Origin: Propionibacteriaceae bacterium
GTDB lineage: Bacteria > Actinomycetota > Actinomycetes > Propionibacteriales > Propionibacteriaceae
Assembly: GCA_905372155.1 (NCBI GenBank)
Contig: CAJPNZ010000152.1
Coordinates: 1-5,352, forward strand
Direction: 5' to 3'
Length of the DNA stretch: 5,352 bases
Below, in pieces: positions 1 through 5,352 of this stretch. Numbering within the stretch: position 1 is the stretch's first letter; every line of letters starts with the position of its first letter. A program made the position numbers and the translations under genes. The notes beneath the pieces are model-generated. The model worked only from the letters and a program-made list of their open reading frames with translations. It had not been told where the DNA came from and searched no databases.

Positions 1-191
1 GGTTCACTCCCTACCGGTTGGGTGAGCCGGTTGATGCCGCGATCCTGCAGGCCGATCATCCCGAGTACCTCGACCTCACCCCCACCGACCTACCAGGAAC
101 CCAAGTCATCATCGACGGACGCGGCGTCCTCGACCCGGCCCGCTGGGAGGGCGTCGCCTACCGCTCGATCGGCGACGGCACCGCCCGATGA
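1..191 (+). CDS. Nucleotide-sugar dehydrogenase, C-terminal end (partial, 5' truncated by window)
   Basis: The reading frame has codons starting at position 3 and stops with TGA at 189-191, leaving the last 62 residues. It ends with a pattern typical of the C-terminal domain of the UDP-glucose/GDP-mannose/UDP-ManNAc dehydrogenase family: QADHPEY, then PGTQVIIDGRGVLDP, then ARWEGVAYRSIGDG. These enzymes oxidise the C6 hydroxyl of an NDP-hexose to a carboxylate using NAD+, in the cytoplasm, and so supply uronic acids to surface polysaccharides. The catalytic cysteine and the Rossmann domain lie upstream of the window, so the substrate (UDP-Glc, UDP-ManNAc or UDP-GlcNAc) cannot be decided. The stop overlaps the start of the glycosyltransferase gene by 4 bp (ATGA), which suggests one operon and translational coupling. 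The family call is firm for so short a piece; the sugar is unknown. Confidence 0.85.
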   Translation, partial: FTPYRLGEPVDAAILQADHPEYLDLTPTDLPGTQVIIDGRGVLDPARWEGVAYRSIGDGTAR

Positions 192-1279
192 GCAGGGTCC
201 GTCACCTCTCGTCCGTCCACGACGTCCACGACACCCGCGTCACCTACAAGGAGTGCGCCTCCCTGGCGGCCGCGGGCCACGACGTCGCCCTGATCAACTG
301 CCACGACGGCGACATCGAGGTGGCGGGGGTGCGGGTGATCGGGCTGGGCGCGCCGCGCGGCCGCATCGACCGGATCCTCCGCAAGACGTGGGCCATCTTC
401 CTCCGGGCGCTGCGGGAAAGAGCCGACATCTACCACTTCCACGACCCCGAACTGATGGGGGTCGGGCTGGCGCTGCGGCTGTGCGGCAAGAAGGTCGTCT
501 ACGACGTCCACGAAGACGTTCCCCTGCAGATCATGAACAAGACCTGGATCCCGGGCTGGTTGAAGAAACCACTCTCGGGGATCACCCGGGTGCTGGAAGG
601 CATCTCGGGCAGGGCGCTGAGCGCAATCGTCGCCGCAACCCCGTCGATAGCCGAGAAGTTCCCCGCCCACAAAACGATCGTGGTGCAGAACTTCCCCGAG
701 AAAGGCCTGGCGAACCAGCGCAACGACAAACCCTTCCAGGAACGGGGCAACGCGTTCATCTACGTCGGCGGCCTGTCCGAGCAGCAGGGCCTGTTCGAGA
801 TGCTCGCCGCCTTCGAACACCTCCCCGCCGACGTCACCGGCCTGCTGGCGGGCAAGTTCAAACAGCTCCAGGAACAAGCCGAGGCGCATCCCGGCTGGCG
901 GCACGTCCACCACCCCGGTCCCCTGCCCCGCGACGAGGTCGTCGCCGGGTTGCGCGACGCGCAGGTCGGGCTCGTGCTGGACCACCCGATCAGCAACTAC
1001 GTCGAGGGCTATTCGACGAAGATGTTCGAGTACATGGCCTGCGGCCTGCCCTTCATCGCCTCCGATTTCCCCCTGTGGAAACGAATCGTCGCCGAACACG
1101 ACTGCGGCATCACCGTCGACCCGTTCGACACCGACGCCGTCGCGAAGACCCTGAACCGCCTGCTGGAAAACCCGGAGGAGGCGGCCCGGATCGGAGAGAA
1201 CGGGCGGCAGGCGATCCTCCGCACATACAACTGGGACGTGGAGTTGGGGAAACTCCTGTCCTGCTATGAAAGGCTGTGA
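188..1279 (+). CDS. GT4-type glycosyltransferase
   Basis: This 363-residue protein is a GT-B fold glycosyltransferase of the GT4 type, which moves a sugar from a nucleotide-sugar donor to a growing glycan or lipid-linked acceptor with retention of configuration, at the cytoplasmic face of the membrane. The N-terminal half has the HFHDPEL signature at about residues 83-89 and YDVHED at 105-110. The C-terminal donor-binding half carries a complete EX7E motif (E273 and E281, within EGYSTKMFE) followed by YMACGLPFIASD, a common GT4 arrangement. YVGGLSEQQG at about 192-201 starts the second Rossmann-like domain. There is no signal peptide or obvious membrane segment. The ATG overlaps the stop of the upstream dehydrogenase (ATGA, 188-191). 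No strong ribosome-binding site is visible, so translation is probably coupled. The end overlaps the possible GTG start of the deacetylase. Donor and acceptor cannot be read from the sequence. Neighbours point to capsule, cell-wall glycopolymer or exopolysaccharide synthesis. Confidence 0.92.
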   Translation: MSRVRHLSSVHDVHDTRVTYKECASLAAAGHDVALINCHDGDIEVAGVRVIGLGAPRGRIDRILRKTWAIFLRALRERADIYHFHDPELMGVGLALRLCGKKVVYDVHEDVPLQIMNKTWIPGWLKKPLSGITRVLEGISGRALSAIVAATPSIAEKFPAHKTIVVQNFPEKGLANQRNDKPFQERGNAFIYVGGLSEQQGLFEMLAAFEHLPADVTGLLAGKFKQLQEQAEAHPGWRHVHHPGPLPRDEVVAGLRDAQVGLVLDHPISNYVEGYSTKMFEYMACGLPFIASDFPLWKRIVAEHDCGITVDPFDTDAVAKTLNRLLENPEEAARIGENGRQAILRTYNWDVELGKLLSCYERL

Positions 1280-1281
1280 GC

Positions 1282-1920
1282 ATGCTCATCCCCGAACGGA
1301 TCCTCGTACTCGCCCCGCACACCGACGACGCCGAACTCGGCGCCGGCGGATCGATGGCCAAGTGGCTGGAAGCGGGGGCTGACCTGCACGTCGCAGTGTT
1401 CTCGACGGCGGAGGAGTCGCTGCCGGCCGGCTCCGCCCCGACACGCCTGGCCGACGAATGCCACGCCTCCCTCGACGCGCTCGGGGTGAAACCGGAGAAC
1501 CGGCAGATCATGCACTACCCGGTGCGCAAACTCGGCTACCACCGCCAGGAGGTGCTGGAGAACATGGTGGCGATGGAACGCCAGCTGAACCCCAAATGGA
1601 TCCTGATCCCCTCCGGCGCCGACCTGCACCAGGACCACGCCACCATCCACGACGAGGCGATGCGCGCCTTCAAACACAAGACCCTGCTGGGCTACGAACT
1701 GCCGTGGAACCACATCACGTTCTCCGCGTCGGCGTTCGTGACCCTCGACAAACGCCACCTCGACAAGAAATGGGACGCCCTGACGAAGTACACCTCGCAG
1801 CTCGAAATGGGCAGGGCGTATTTCACCAAGGAGTTCCACGAATCCCTTGCCAAGGTCCGCGGCCTCCAGGTGAAACACGACTGGGCCGAGGCATTCGAAC
1901 TGATCCGCGTCGTTTTGTGA
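1282..1920 (+). CDS. PIG-L/LmbE family zinc-dependent N-deacetylase
   Basis: This protein of about 212 residues belongs to the PIG-L/LmbE deacetylase family, which includes GlcNAc-PI de-N-acetylase and MshB. These enzymes remove an acetyl group from an N-acetylated sugar using a metal ion. The N-terminal motif APHTDDAELGAGG supplies H13, D15 and D16 (metal ligands and general base by analogy with the AHPDDE motif). The second motif, LHQDHATIHDEAMRA, supplies H119 as the likely third ligand. The middle has IPSGADLHQDH and ELPWN, as in family members from polysaccharide loci. I chose the ATG at 1282 because GAAAGG (1268-1273) lies 8 nt before it. A GTG at 1276 would add two residues and overlap the previous stop as GTGA, but it sits only 2 nt from that Shine-Dalgarno sequence. 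It lies between a glycosyltransferase and a WbqC gene, so the substrate is probably an N-acetylhexosamine in a nucleotide sugar, lipid-linked intermediate or polymer. Confidence 0.9.
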   Translation: MLIPERILVLAPHTDDAELGAGGSMAKWLEAGADLHVAVFSTAEESLPAGSAPTRLADECHASLDALGVKPENRQIMHYPVRKLGYHRQEVLENMVAMERQLNPKWILIPSGADLHQDHATIHDEAMRAFKHKTLLGYELPWNHITFSASAFVTLDKRHLDKKWDALTKYTSQLEMGRAYFTKEFHESLAKVRGLQVKHDWAEAFELIRVVL

Positions 1921-1927
1921 GCCGAAC

Positions 1928-2593
1928 ATGATCGTAACCATCCACCAACCGAACTTCGCCCCCTGGACGGGCTACTTCGACAAGATGACGAAGGCGGACG
2001 TCTTCGTCCTGCTGGACACGGTGCCCTTCACCAAGGGCGGATTCCAGAACCGCGTGAAGATCAAGGGACCGGGCGGGCCGCAGTGGCTGACCGTCCCCGT
2101 GCACACCAAGGGCCGGCTCGGTCAGCTCACGCGCGACGTGGAGACCAACGAGCTGAAGCCGTGGCGCGGCGACCACGTCAAGACCCTCCAGACCCTGTAC
2201 GGGCGCTGCCCCGGTTTCGAGACGGCCAAGGCGATGCTGGAGGCCGTCTACGCCCGCGAGACGACGAACCTGGCCGGCCTGTGCACCGACCTCATCACCC
2301 GGCTGCGCGACCACTACGCGATCCCGACGAAACTGGTGCGCTCCTCGGAGCTGGAGGCGACGGGATCGGCTTCGGAACTGCTGGCCGCCATCACCGCGGA
2401 ACTCGGCGGGGACGTCTACCTGTCGGGCCCCTCGGGTCGCAACTACCTGGACGAGTCGGTGTTCGCGGAACGCGGCATCGCGCTGGACTACCACTCGTTC
2501 ACCCCCACCCCCTACCCCCAGCCGCACGGCGACTTCGCGGGGGGCCTCAGCATGCTCGACCACCTGGCCTCGGGCGCCGATCCCTGGTGGTGA
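1928..2593 (+). CDS. WbqC-family protein
   Basis: This 221-residue protein matches the WbqC-like family, found in O-antigen, capsule and other surface-polysaccharide clusters, whose biochemical role is not well established. Family signatures are visible along the whole length: HQPNFAPWTGYFDKM at residues 6-20, ADVFVLLDTVPF just after, NRVKIK at 41-46, WLTVPV at about 53-58, YLSGPSGRNYL at 164-174 and LSMLD at 207-211. The length is normal and the gene looks intact. There is no signal peptide or membrane segment, so it is probably cytoplasmic. It starts 7 bp after the deacetylase stop with only a weak ribosome-binding site, which fits operon translation. The conserved N-terminal histidine (H6) is a candidate functional residue, which is inference. 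It is the last gene of the visible operon and is followed within 10 bp by an inverted repeat, then by the convergent endonuclease remnant. Confidence 0.88.
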   Translation: MIVTIHQPNFAPWTGYFDKMTKADVFVLLDTVPFTKGGFQNRVKIKGPGGPQWLTVPVHTKGRLGQLTRDVETNELKPWRGDHVKTLQTLYGRCPGFETAKAMLEAVYARETTNLAGLCTDLITRLRDHYAIPTKLVRSSELEATGSASELLAAITAELGGDVYLSGPSGRNYLDESVFAERGIALDYHSFTPTPYPQPHGDFAGGLSMLDHLASGADPWW

Positions 2594-2603
2594 CGGGGAC
2601 GGG

Positions 2604-2629
2604 CGGTTCAGGCGTACCGGCGTGAACCG
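2604..2629. terminator. Inverted repeat, possible bidirectional terminator
   Basis: A perfect 7-bp inverted repeat, CGGTTCA (2604-2610) and TGAACCG (2623-2629), is separated by 12 nt. It begins 10 bp after the WbqC stop codon and lies between two convergent units, so it is placed where a terminator would serve both. There is no T-run on either side. This is common in GC-rich actinobacteria but leaves the call weak. Its right arm is also the last piece of endonuclease-coding sequence (the codons for RFT), so it may be a junction by-product rather than a selected terminator. Confidence 0.35.
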
Positions 2630-3172
2630 GGGACAGAACTCATGCGCCACGCTGCGGATCAGGTGGTTCTGCCCACCCTGTGACAGCCGGACAATCGCCC
2701 CATCCGGCAACTCGACGGGGATCATCCCCAGCTCGCGGCGCCTGGCGTGTAGCTCCAGAAGCCCTGGACGTTCCAGAAGATATACGTCCCTCGTCACTTC
2801 CCAGTCTCGTTCCCCGTATCTCCGGATGATGGTCAATGCGGCATCGGTGATTCGGTGGTTCCATTTGGGAGAGTTGATCGGCCTGTCCGGTTTGTCCTGG
2901 TTTTCCTCAACCAGCCCTGCCTCCACGAACTGGTGGAGGGTCTGCCGACGAATGGTTTCGCGGGTGTTCGGTTTGTAGTCGACGCCGAATTCGTCTCGGA
3001 TCCAGTCCATGATCGCTCTTGTCCCCATCATGGGATTGTCCGCCAGCTTCCAAGGCGTGACCGAGTCGATCCGGAGCAGTGCGAGCAGGACATGTGCGCT
3101 GCGGGCGTTGCAGCGTTCCTGGTCAAAACCGAGCTCGCCCAAAATTTTCCGGGCCTCGTCAAGACGGTTCAC
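2618..3172 (-). pseudogene. BsuBI/PstI-type restriction endonuclease, N-terminal remnant
   Basis: About 185 residues match the N-terminal part of the BsuBI/PstI type II endonuclease family, whose full members are roughly 310-330 residues. Recognisable pieces are LDEARKILGELGF, then ARSAHVLLALL, YKPNTRETIRRQTLHQF at about 66-82, NSPK at 100-103, and IPVELPDGAIVRLSQGG followed by EFCPRFTP at 178-185. The expected continuation into the GDT segment and the C-terminal nuclease domain is missing. After codon 185 the frame runs on for about 264 more codons antisense to the WbqC and deacetylase genes, to a stop at 1823, with no family resemblance. The start is GTG at 3172, overlapping the methyltransferase stop as GTGA (3169-3172), the normal layout of an M-R operon. 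Without the catalytic half it should not cut DNA. Sampled stretches are about 53-62% G+C, below the upstream polysaccharide genes, suggesting acquired DNA. Confidence 0.85.
2621..2630 (+). repeat. Left copy of 10-bp direct repeat (cgtgaaccgg)
   Basis: The sequence cgtgaaccgg occurs here and again at 4639-4648 in the same orientation, with no match beyond the ten bases on either side. This copy lies at the very end of recognisable endonuclease coding sequence, where it encodes RFT on the minus strand. The pair encloses the whole restriction-modification remnant. It may be a duplication or microhomology from the rearrangement, or chance in GC-rich DNA. Confidence 0.4.
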
Positions 3173-4527
3173 AGCAGGTGCTCCACGACTGCATCGATCA
3201 CTGCCTGATCCGGCATTGCCGCATCACGCCCGGATCCGAGCAACCGCAGTTGTTCCAAGCTCGGATAGGGCATGGTCCGCAGATCGGTGACGTTGACCTG
3301 CGTGTGCCCGGAGAACGCCCGGAAGTGATCGTCCACCGCCGTCGAGTTGAGCCAGTAGGCGAGCCCGACCGCCACATCACGATCCGGACACGGAAAGACG
3401 TTCGTCTTGTTGTCGTAGGCGACATGGGTGGTTGCCTCGTGCACGGCCGCGACCACCCTGCGTTTCTCCTCCTTCGCCGAGAACCGTTTCACAACGACAC
3501 ACGCCCCGGGCGGCACCAAGAACTTGCGGAACTCGTCGGGTGCGCACCGGAATCCCTGGGCCTTACCGATGTCCCTGGGCCAGACGACCCGCCCCGCGTG
3601 GATGTTTCCCTGGTAGATCATCGGGTAGGTGTCGTTGCCGGGTTCGGCAAGATGTTCACGAGCACGGAAGTCGACGACCTTGCCGGTCGAGACCCTGAGC
3701 CCGAGCGCCCCAAGAGGGGCCCCGGGAAGTTCGCGTTCGCGTCCCGTCGGGATGCGAACGAAACGCTCCGCATCCCGCGGGTGAACGATGCCCTCGAAGG
3801 GCACGCGGCGCGGTTCGGCATCGTCGAAGATCAATTCCACCTCACCCTGTTCCCGGCTCCTGGTACAGGTCACGATCACGTTCTCCTGCAACACCTTGGC
3901 CTCCGAGAACAGGGCGGACCGGGAGGCGAAGGCCTGAATCCGGTCCAGGCTGACGTGGGCGAGCATGTGCTCCCGGAACCGTTTGCAATAGGGACCGTTC
4001 GTCCAGGAACGCGGCACGATGGCGGCCATCTGTCCCCCTTGTCGAAGATGCAGGTATCCGATCGCCATGAAGGCCGCGTAGATGTTGGGAACATCAACGC
4101 CGAGTTGAGCCATGGCCCTGCGTTCCTCCGAGGAGGCTGCGAGTTTCCCGTACGGCGGATTCATCACAACCACGTCATGGTCCTCCCGGAGCATCCCCCG
4201 GGCCGCGAGGCTCAGGGCGTCGCCGTGGATGATTTCGTGGTCGAGGCCCGCGAGTGTGCGACCAAGATGCGGCAACAGATCAGCATCCATCTCCACACAG
4301 GTGACCTGTAGGTTCACCCCTTCCGGAAGCAGTCTCGCGACCGCAGCCGTCAGGGCCCCAGCCCCGGCTCCGAGATCCAGCATCCTCAACGCGCCTGCCC
4401 CGGGGAGACGAAGACCGCAGACCACGCGCTCCGCCAGGGACGCGGGGGTGAAAAACTGCCCTTACTGGACCTTCATGTGTTCCAGGAGCATCACCCGCGA
4501 CCCCTCGGCCACTTCCAGTATCGACAT
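3169..4527 (-). pseudogene. PstI/BsuBI-type adenine-N6 DNA methyltransferase, interrupted by an in-frame TAA
   Basis: This is the methyltransferase of the same system, which would put a methyl group on adenine N6 of the recognition site (CTGCAG in characterised family members). Counting from an ATG at 4527, the frame runs 21 codons (MSILEVAEGSRV...HMKVQ), meets TAA at codon 22 (4462-4464), and resumes at once with GQFFTPASLAERVV. Downstream come the SAM-binding motif DLGAGAGAL (about 51-59), the catalytic NPPYGK (about 123-128, bases 4144-4161), and a C-terminal SGHTQVNVTDLR followed by YPS, all typical of this family. Apart from the stop the protein looks full length, about 450 positions. 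A shorter 418-residue product from GTG 4425 is possible, but it would lack GQFFTP, part of the SAM-binding region, and its GGAG is only 3 nt from the GTG. Activity is therefore doubtful. The TAA could be one base change from CAA, AAA or GAA, or a sequencing error. It ends in a GTGA overlap with the endonuclease gene. Confidence 0.82.
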
Positions 4528-4638
4528 GGATCAACCGTGGCCGCGACCACCGACACAACACCGCAGCACCCTCGAGGCGCAGGCGCCACTTCCCGGAAGG
4601 GAAGCGAACGGCCAGCCCGGCCGCTGCGAGACGGTGGT

Positions 4639-4648
4639 CGTGAACCGG
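4639..4648 (+). repeat. Right copy of 10-bp direct repeat (cgtgaaccgg)
   Basis: This is the second copy of cgtgaaccgg, about 110 bp upstream of the methyltransferase ATG (4527, minus strand) and about 120 bp before the transporter start. Together with 2621-2630 it flanks the restriction-modification remnant. It does not lie in recognisable coding sequence. Confidence 0.4.
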
Positions 4649-4755
4649 CCGGGTGCAAGAATGCGGTGACCGCCAGCCGGTCAGCCGCACCGGGACAAGA
4701 CGCGTCCCGACACCGGATCACCGGCACACGGCCCGACCGGACTCATCGCGCCCCC

Positions 4756-4761
4756 GGAGGA
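4756..4761 (+). promoter_or_regulatory. Ribosome-binding site of the MFS gene
   Basis: GGAGGA lies 9 nt before the ATG at 4771. It is the strongest Shine-Dalgarno sequence seen in the window and fixes the transporter start. It also indicates that this gene begins its own transcript and does not depend on translational coupling. Confidence 0.75.
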
Positions 4762-4770
4762 GACGCAGAG

Positions 4771-5352
4771 ATGACCACGAACCCGCCCCTCCGGGATACG
4801 ACCTCCCCCGACGCACGGCAAGGTCTGGACGTCGCGGCGGTCCTGTTCGGGGTCGTGATCGTGTTCCTGGCGCAGGGCGTCCTCGGACGAGTGGTGCAGC
4901 GGGCCCAGCAGGGTCTCCTCCCGCCCGGCCCGGGCACCCACACCCTGGCCGGATCCGCCCTGATGCTCCCGACGTTGCAGGTGGCGGTCTGCACCCTCTT
5001 CCTGATCCCGTGGACCCTGCTCGGCGACCGCTACGGGCCGCGGCTGCCCTACACCGGCGGCCTGCTCGTGTGGGCGCTGGGGGTGCTCGCCGGAAGCTGG
5101 GCGGGATCGACGGAGTTCCTGCTCGCCAGTTACGCGCTCCAAGCGGCCGGGGTGGCGGCGGTGATCCCCGCCACGCTGACCGTCATCACCTCCGCCCAGC
5201 CGCGGCCCGGCGGTTTCCTCACGGGAGTGGTCGTCGCCTTCCCGGCGCTCCTTCAGCTGCCGGGGTCACTGATCGCCGACCTGCTGACCCGGTCGACGGA
5301 CTGGAGAGCGGCACTGCTCCTGGTCTCCGGAGCCGCCGTCCCGCCCCTGCTC
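4771..5352 (+). CDS. Major facilitator superfamily (MFS) transporter, N-terminal half (partial, runs off window)
   Basis: The first 194 residues are present with no stop before the window ends. A short hydrophilic N-terminus of about 18 residues is followed by about six hydrophobic segments, at roughly 19-39, 60-80, 94-112, 114-137, 148-170 and 178-194. Between the second and third lies LLGDRYGPRLP (about 83-93), the MFS motif A loop. DWRAALLL at about 177-184 resembles the WR motif before helix 6 in drug:proton antiporters of the DHA2 (14-helix) type. It is therefore probably a proton-driven efflux permease of the cytoplasmic membrane, but the substrate is unknown and the helix count needs the missing half. 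The ATG at 4771 is supported by GGAGGA 9 nt upstream. G+C is again high, like the polysaccharide genes. It is divergent from the methyltransferase, and there is no sign that it belongs to the polysaccharide operon. Confidence 0.85.
   Translation, partial: MTTNPPLRDTTSPDARQGLDVAAVLFGVVIVFLAQGVLGRVVQRAQQGLLPPGPGTHTLAGSALMLPTLQVAVCTLFLIPWTLLGDRYGPRLPYTGGLLVWALGVLAGSWAGSTEFLLASYALQAAGVAAVIPATLTVITSAQPRPGGFLTGVVVAFPALLQLPGSLIADLLTRSTDWRAALLLVSGAAVPPLL

Larger units (their letters stand above)
4528..4770. other. Intergenic region between divergent M gene and MFS gene
   Basis: No convincing coding sequence is seen in this 243-bp stretch; the open frames crossing it resemble no family I recognise. 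It should hold promoters for both the leftward methyltransferase and the rightward transporter, but no clear -35/-10 pair was found. It contains a hairpin, CTTCCC (4589-4594), GGAA loop, GGGAAG (4599-4604), and a second inverted repeat, CGGGAC (4691-4696) and GTCCCG (4704-4709). Three copies of CACCGG lie at 4689-4694, 4711-4716 and 4719-4724. The second inverted repeat, about 60 bp before the transporter start, could be an operator, but this is only a suggestion. Confidence 0.5.

Noticed and set aside
158..1099. 313-codon minus-strand frame opposite the glycosyltransferase gene
   Set aside because: It is the antisense of a well-supported gene and has the V/D/G-rich composition of antisense GC-rich coding DNA, with no recognisable motif.
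22..1269. 415-codon + strand frame overlapping the glycosyltransferase gene
   Set aside because: It is a shadow frame, very rich in R, P and G with no domain; the GT4 frame at 188-1279 has clear motifs.
3079..4311. 410-codon + strand frame opposite the methyltransferase
   Set aside because: The minus strand carries the NPPYGK and GHTQVN motifs, and this frame shows no family features.
4462..4464. Stop-codon read-through or recoding at the TAA in M
   Set aside because: TAA is rarely recoded and no stimulatory element is apparent; a nonsense mutation or sequencing error is simpler, especially beside a truncated R gene.
4589..4604. Hairpin CTTCCC-GGAA-GGGAAG as a terminator or structured RNA
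   Set aside because: The stem is only 6 bp, there is no T-run, and it lies upstream of both flanking genes, so it is noted only within the intergenic entry.
4280..4690. 136-codon minus-strand frame covering the M start and upstream region
   Set aside because: It was checked as a possible upstream N-terminal part of M joined by a frameshift, but the GQFFTP continuation is in the M frame itself and this translation resembles nothing known.
4681..5142. 153-codon minus-strand frame opposite the MFS gene
   Set aside because: The + strand has a strong ribosome-binding site, hydrophobic segments and motif A. The opposite frame is hydrophilic and featureless.
1..5352. tRNA, rRNA, CRISPR array, insertion sequence or integrase
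   Set aside because: No matching cloverleaf, repeat-spacer pattern, transposase motif or terminal inverted repeats were seen on either strand.

Overview
The window looks like chromosome from a high-GC Gram-positive bacterium, most likely an actinobacterium. Codon third positions are mostly G or C, genes are packed with 4-bp start/stop overlaps, and the genes recognised fit a surface-polysaccharide locus. No species can be named from the sequence alone.

Positions 1-2593 (+ strand) are the downstream end of a cell-surface polysaccharide operon. They hold the last 62 codons of a nucleotide-sugar dehydrogenase, then a GT4-type glycosyltransferase, a PIG-L/LmbE-type zinc N-deacetylase, and a WbqC-family protein. 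The four genes overlap or lie within 7 bp of each other, so they are probably co-transcribed. A plausible division of labour is that the dehydrogenase makes an acidic nucleotide sugar, the glycosyltransferase adds a sugar to the growing glycan, the deacetylase frees an amino group on an N-acetylated sugar, and the WbqC protein takes part in a decoration step that is not understood.

Positions 2618-4527 (- strand) are a decayed type II restriction-modification system of the PstI/BsuBI family, ordered M then R with a GTGA overlap. The endonuclease keeps about 185 N-terminal residues and has lost its C-terminal catalytic half exactly where the polysaccharide operon ends. The methyltransferase is complete except for an in-frame TAA directly before its conserved GQFFTP motif. 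Both halves of the system therefore look damaged. Sampled stretches of this segment are lower in G+C than the polysaccharide genes, consistent with horizontal acquisition. A perfect 10-bp direct repeat (cgtgaaccgg) sits at the truncated end of R and again about 110 bp upstream of the M start.

Positions 4528-4770 are non-coding as far as can be seen, with small inverted repeats and a good ribosome-binding site at the right end. From 4771 to the window end there is the N-terminal half of a major facilitator superfamily (MFS) transporter on the + strand.

No RNA genes, CRISPR arrays, insertion sequences or clearly new systems were seen. The most interesting content is the broken restriction-modification module and its junctions.
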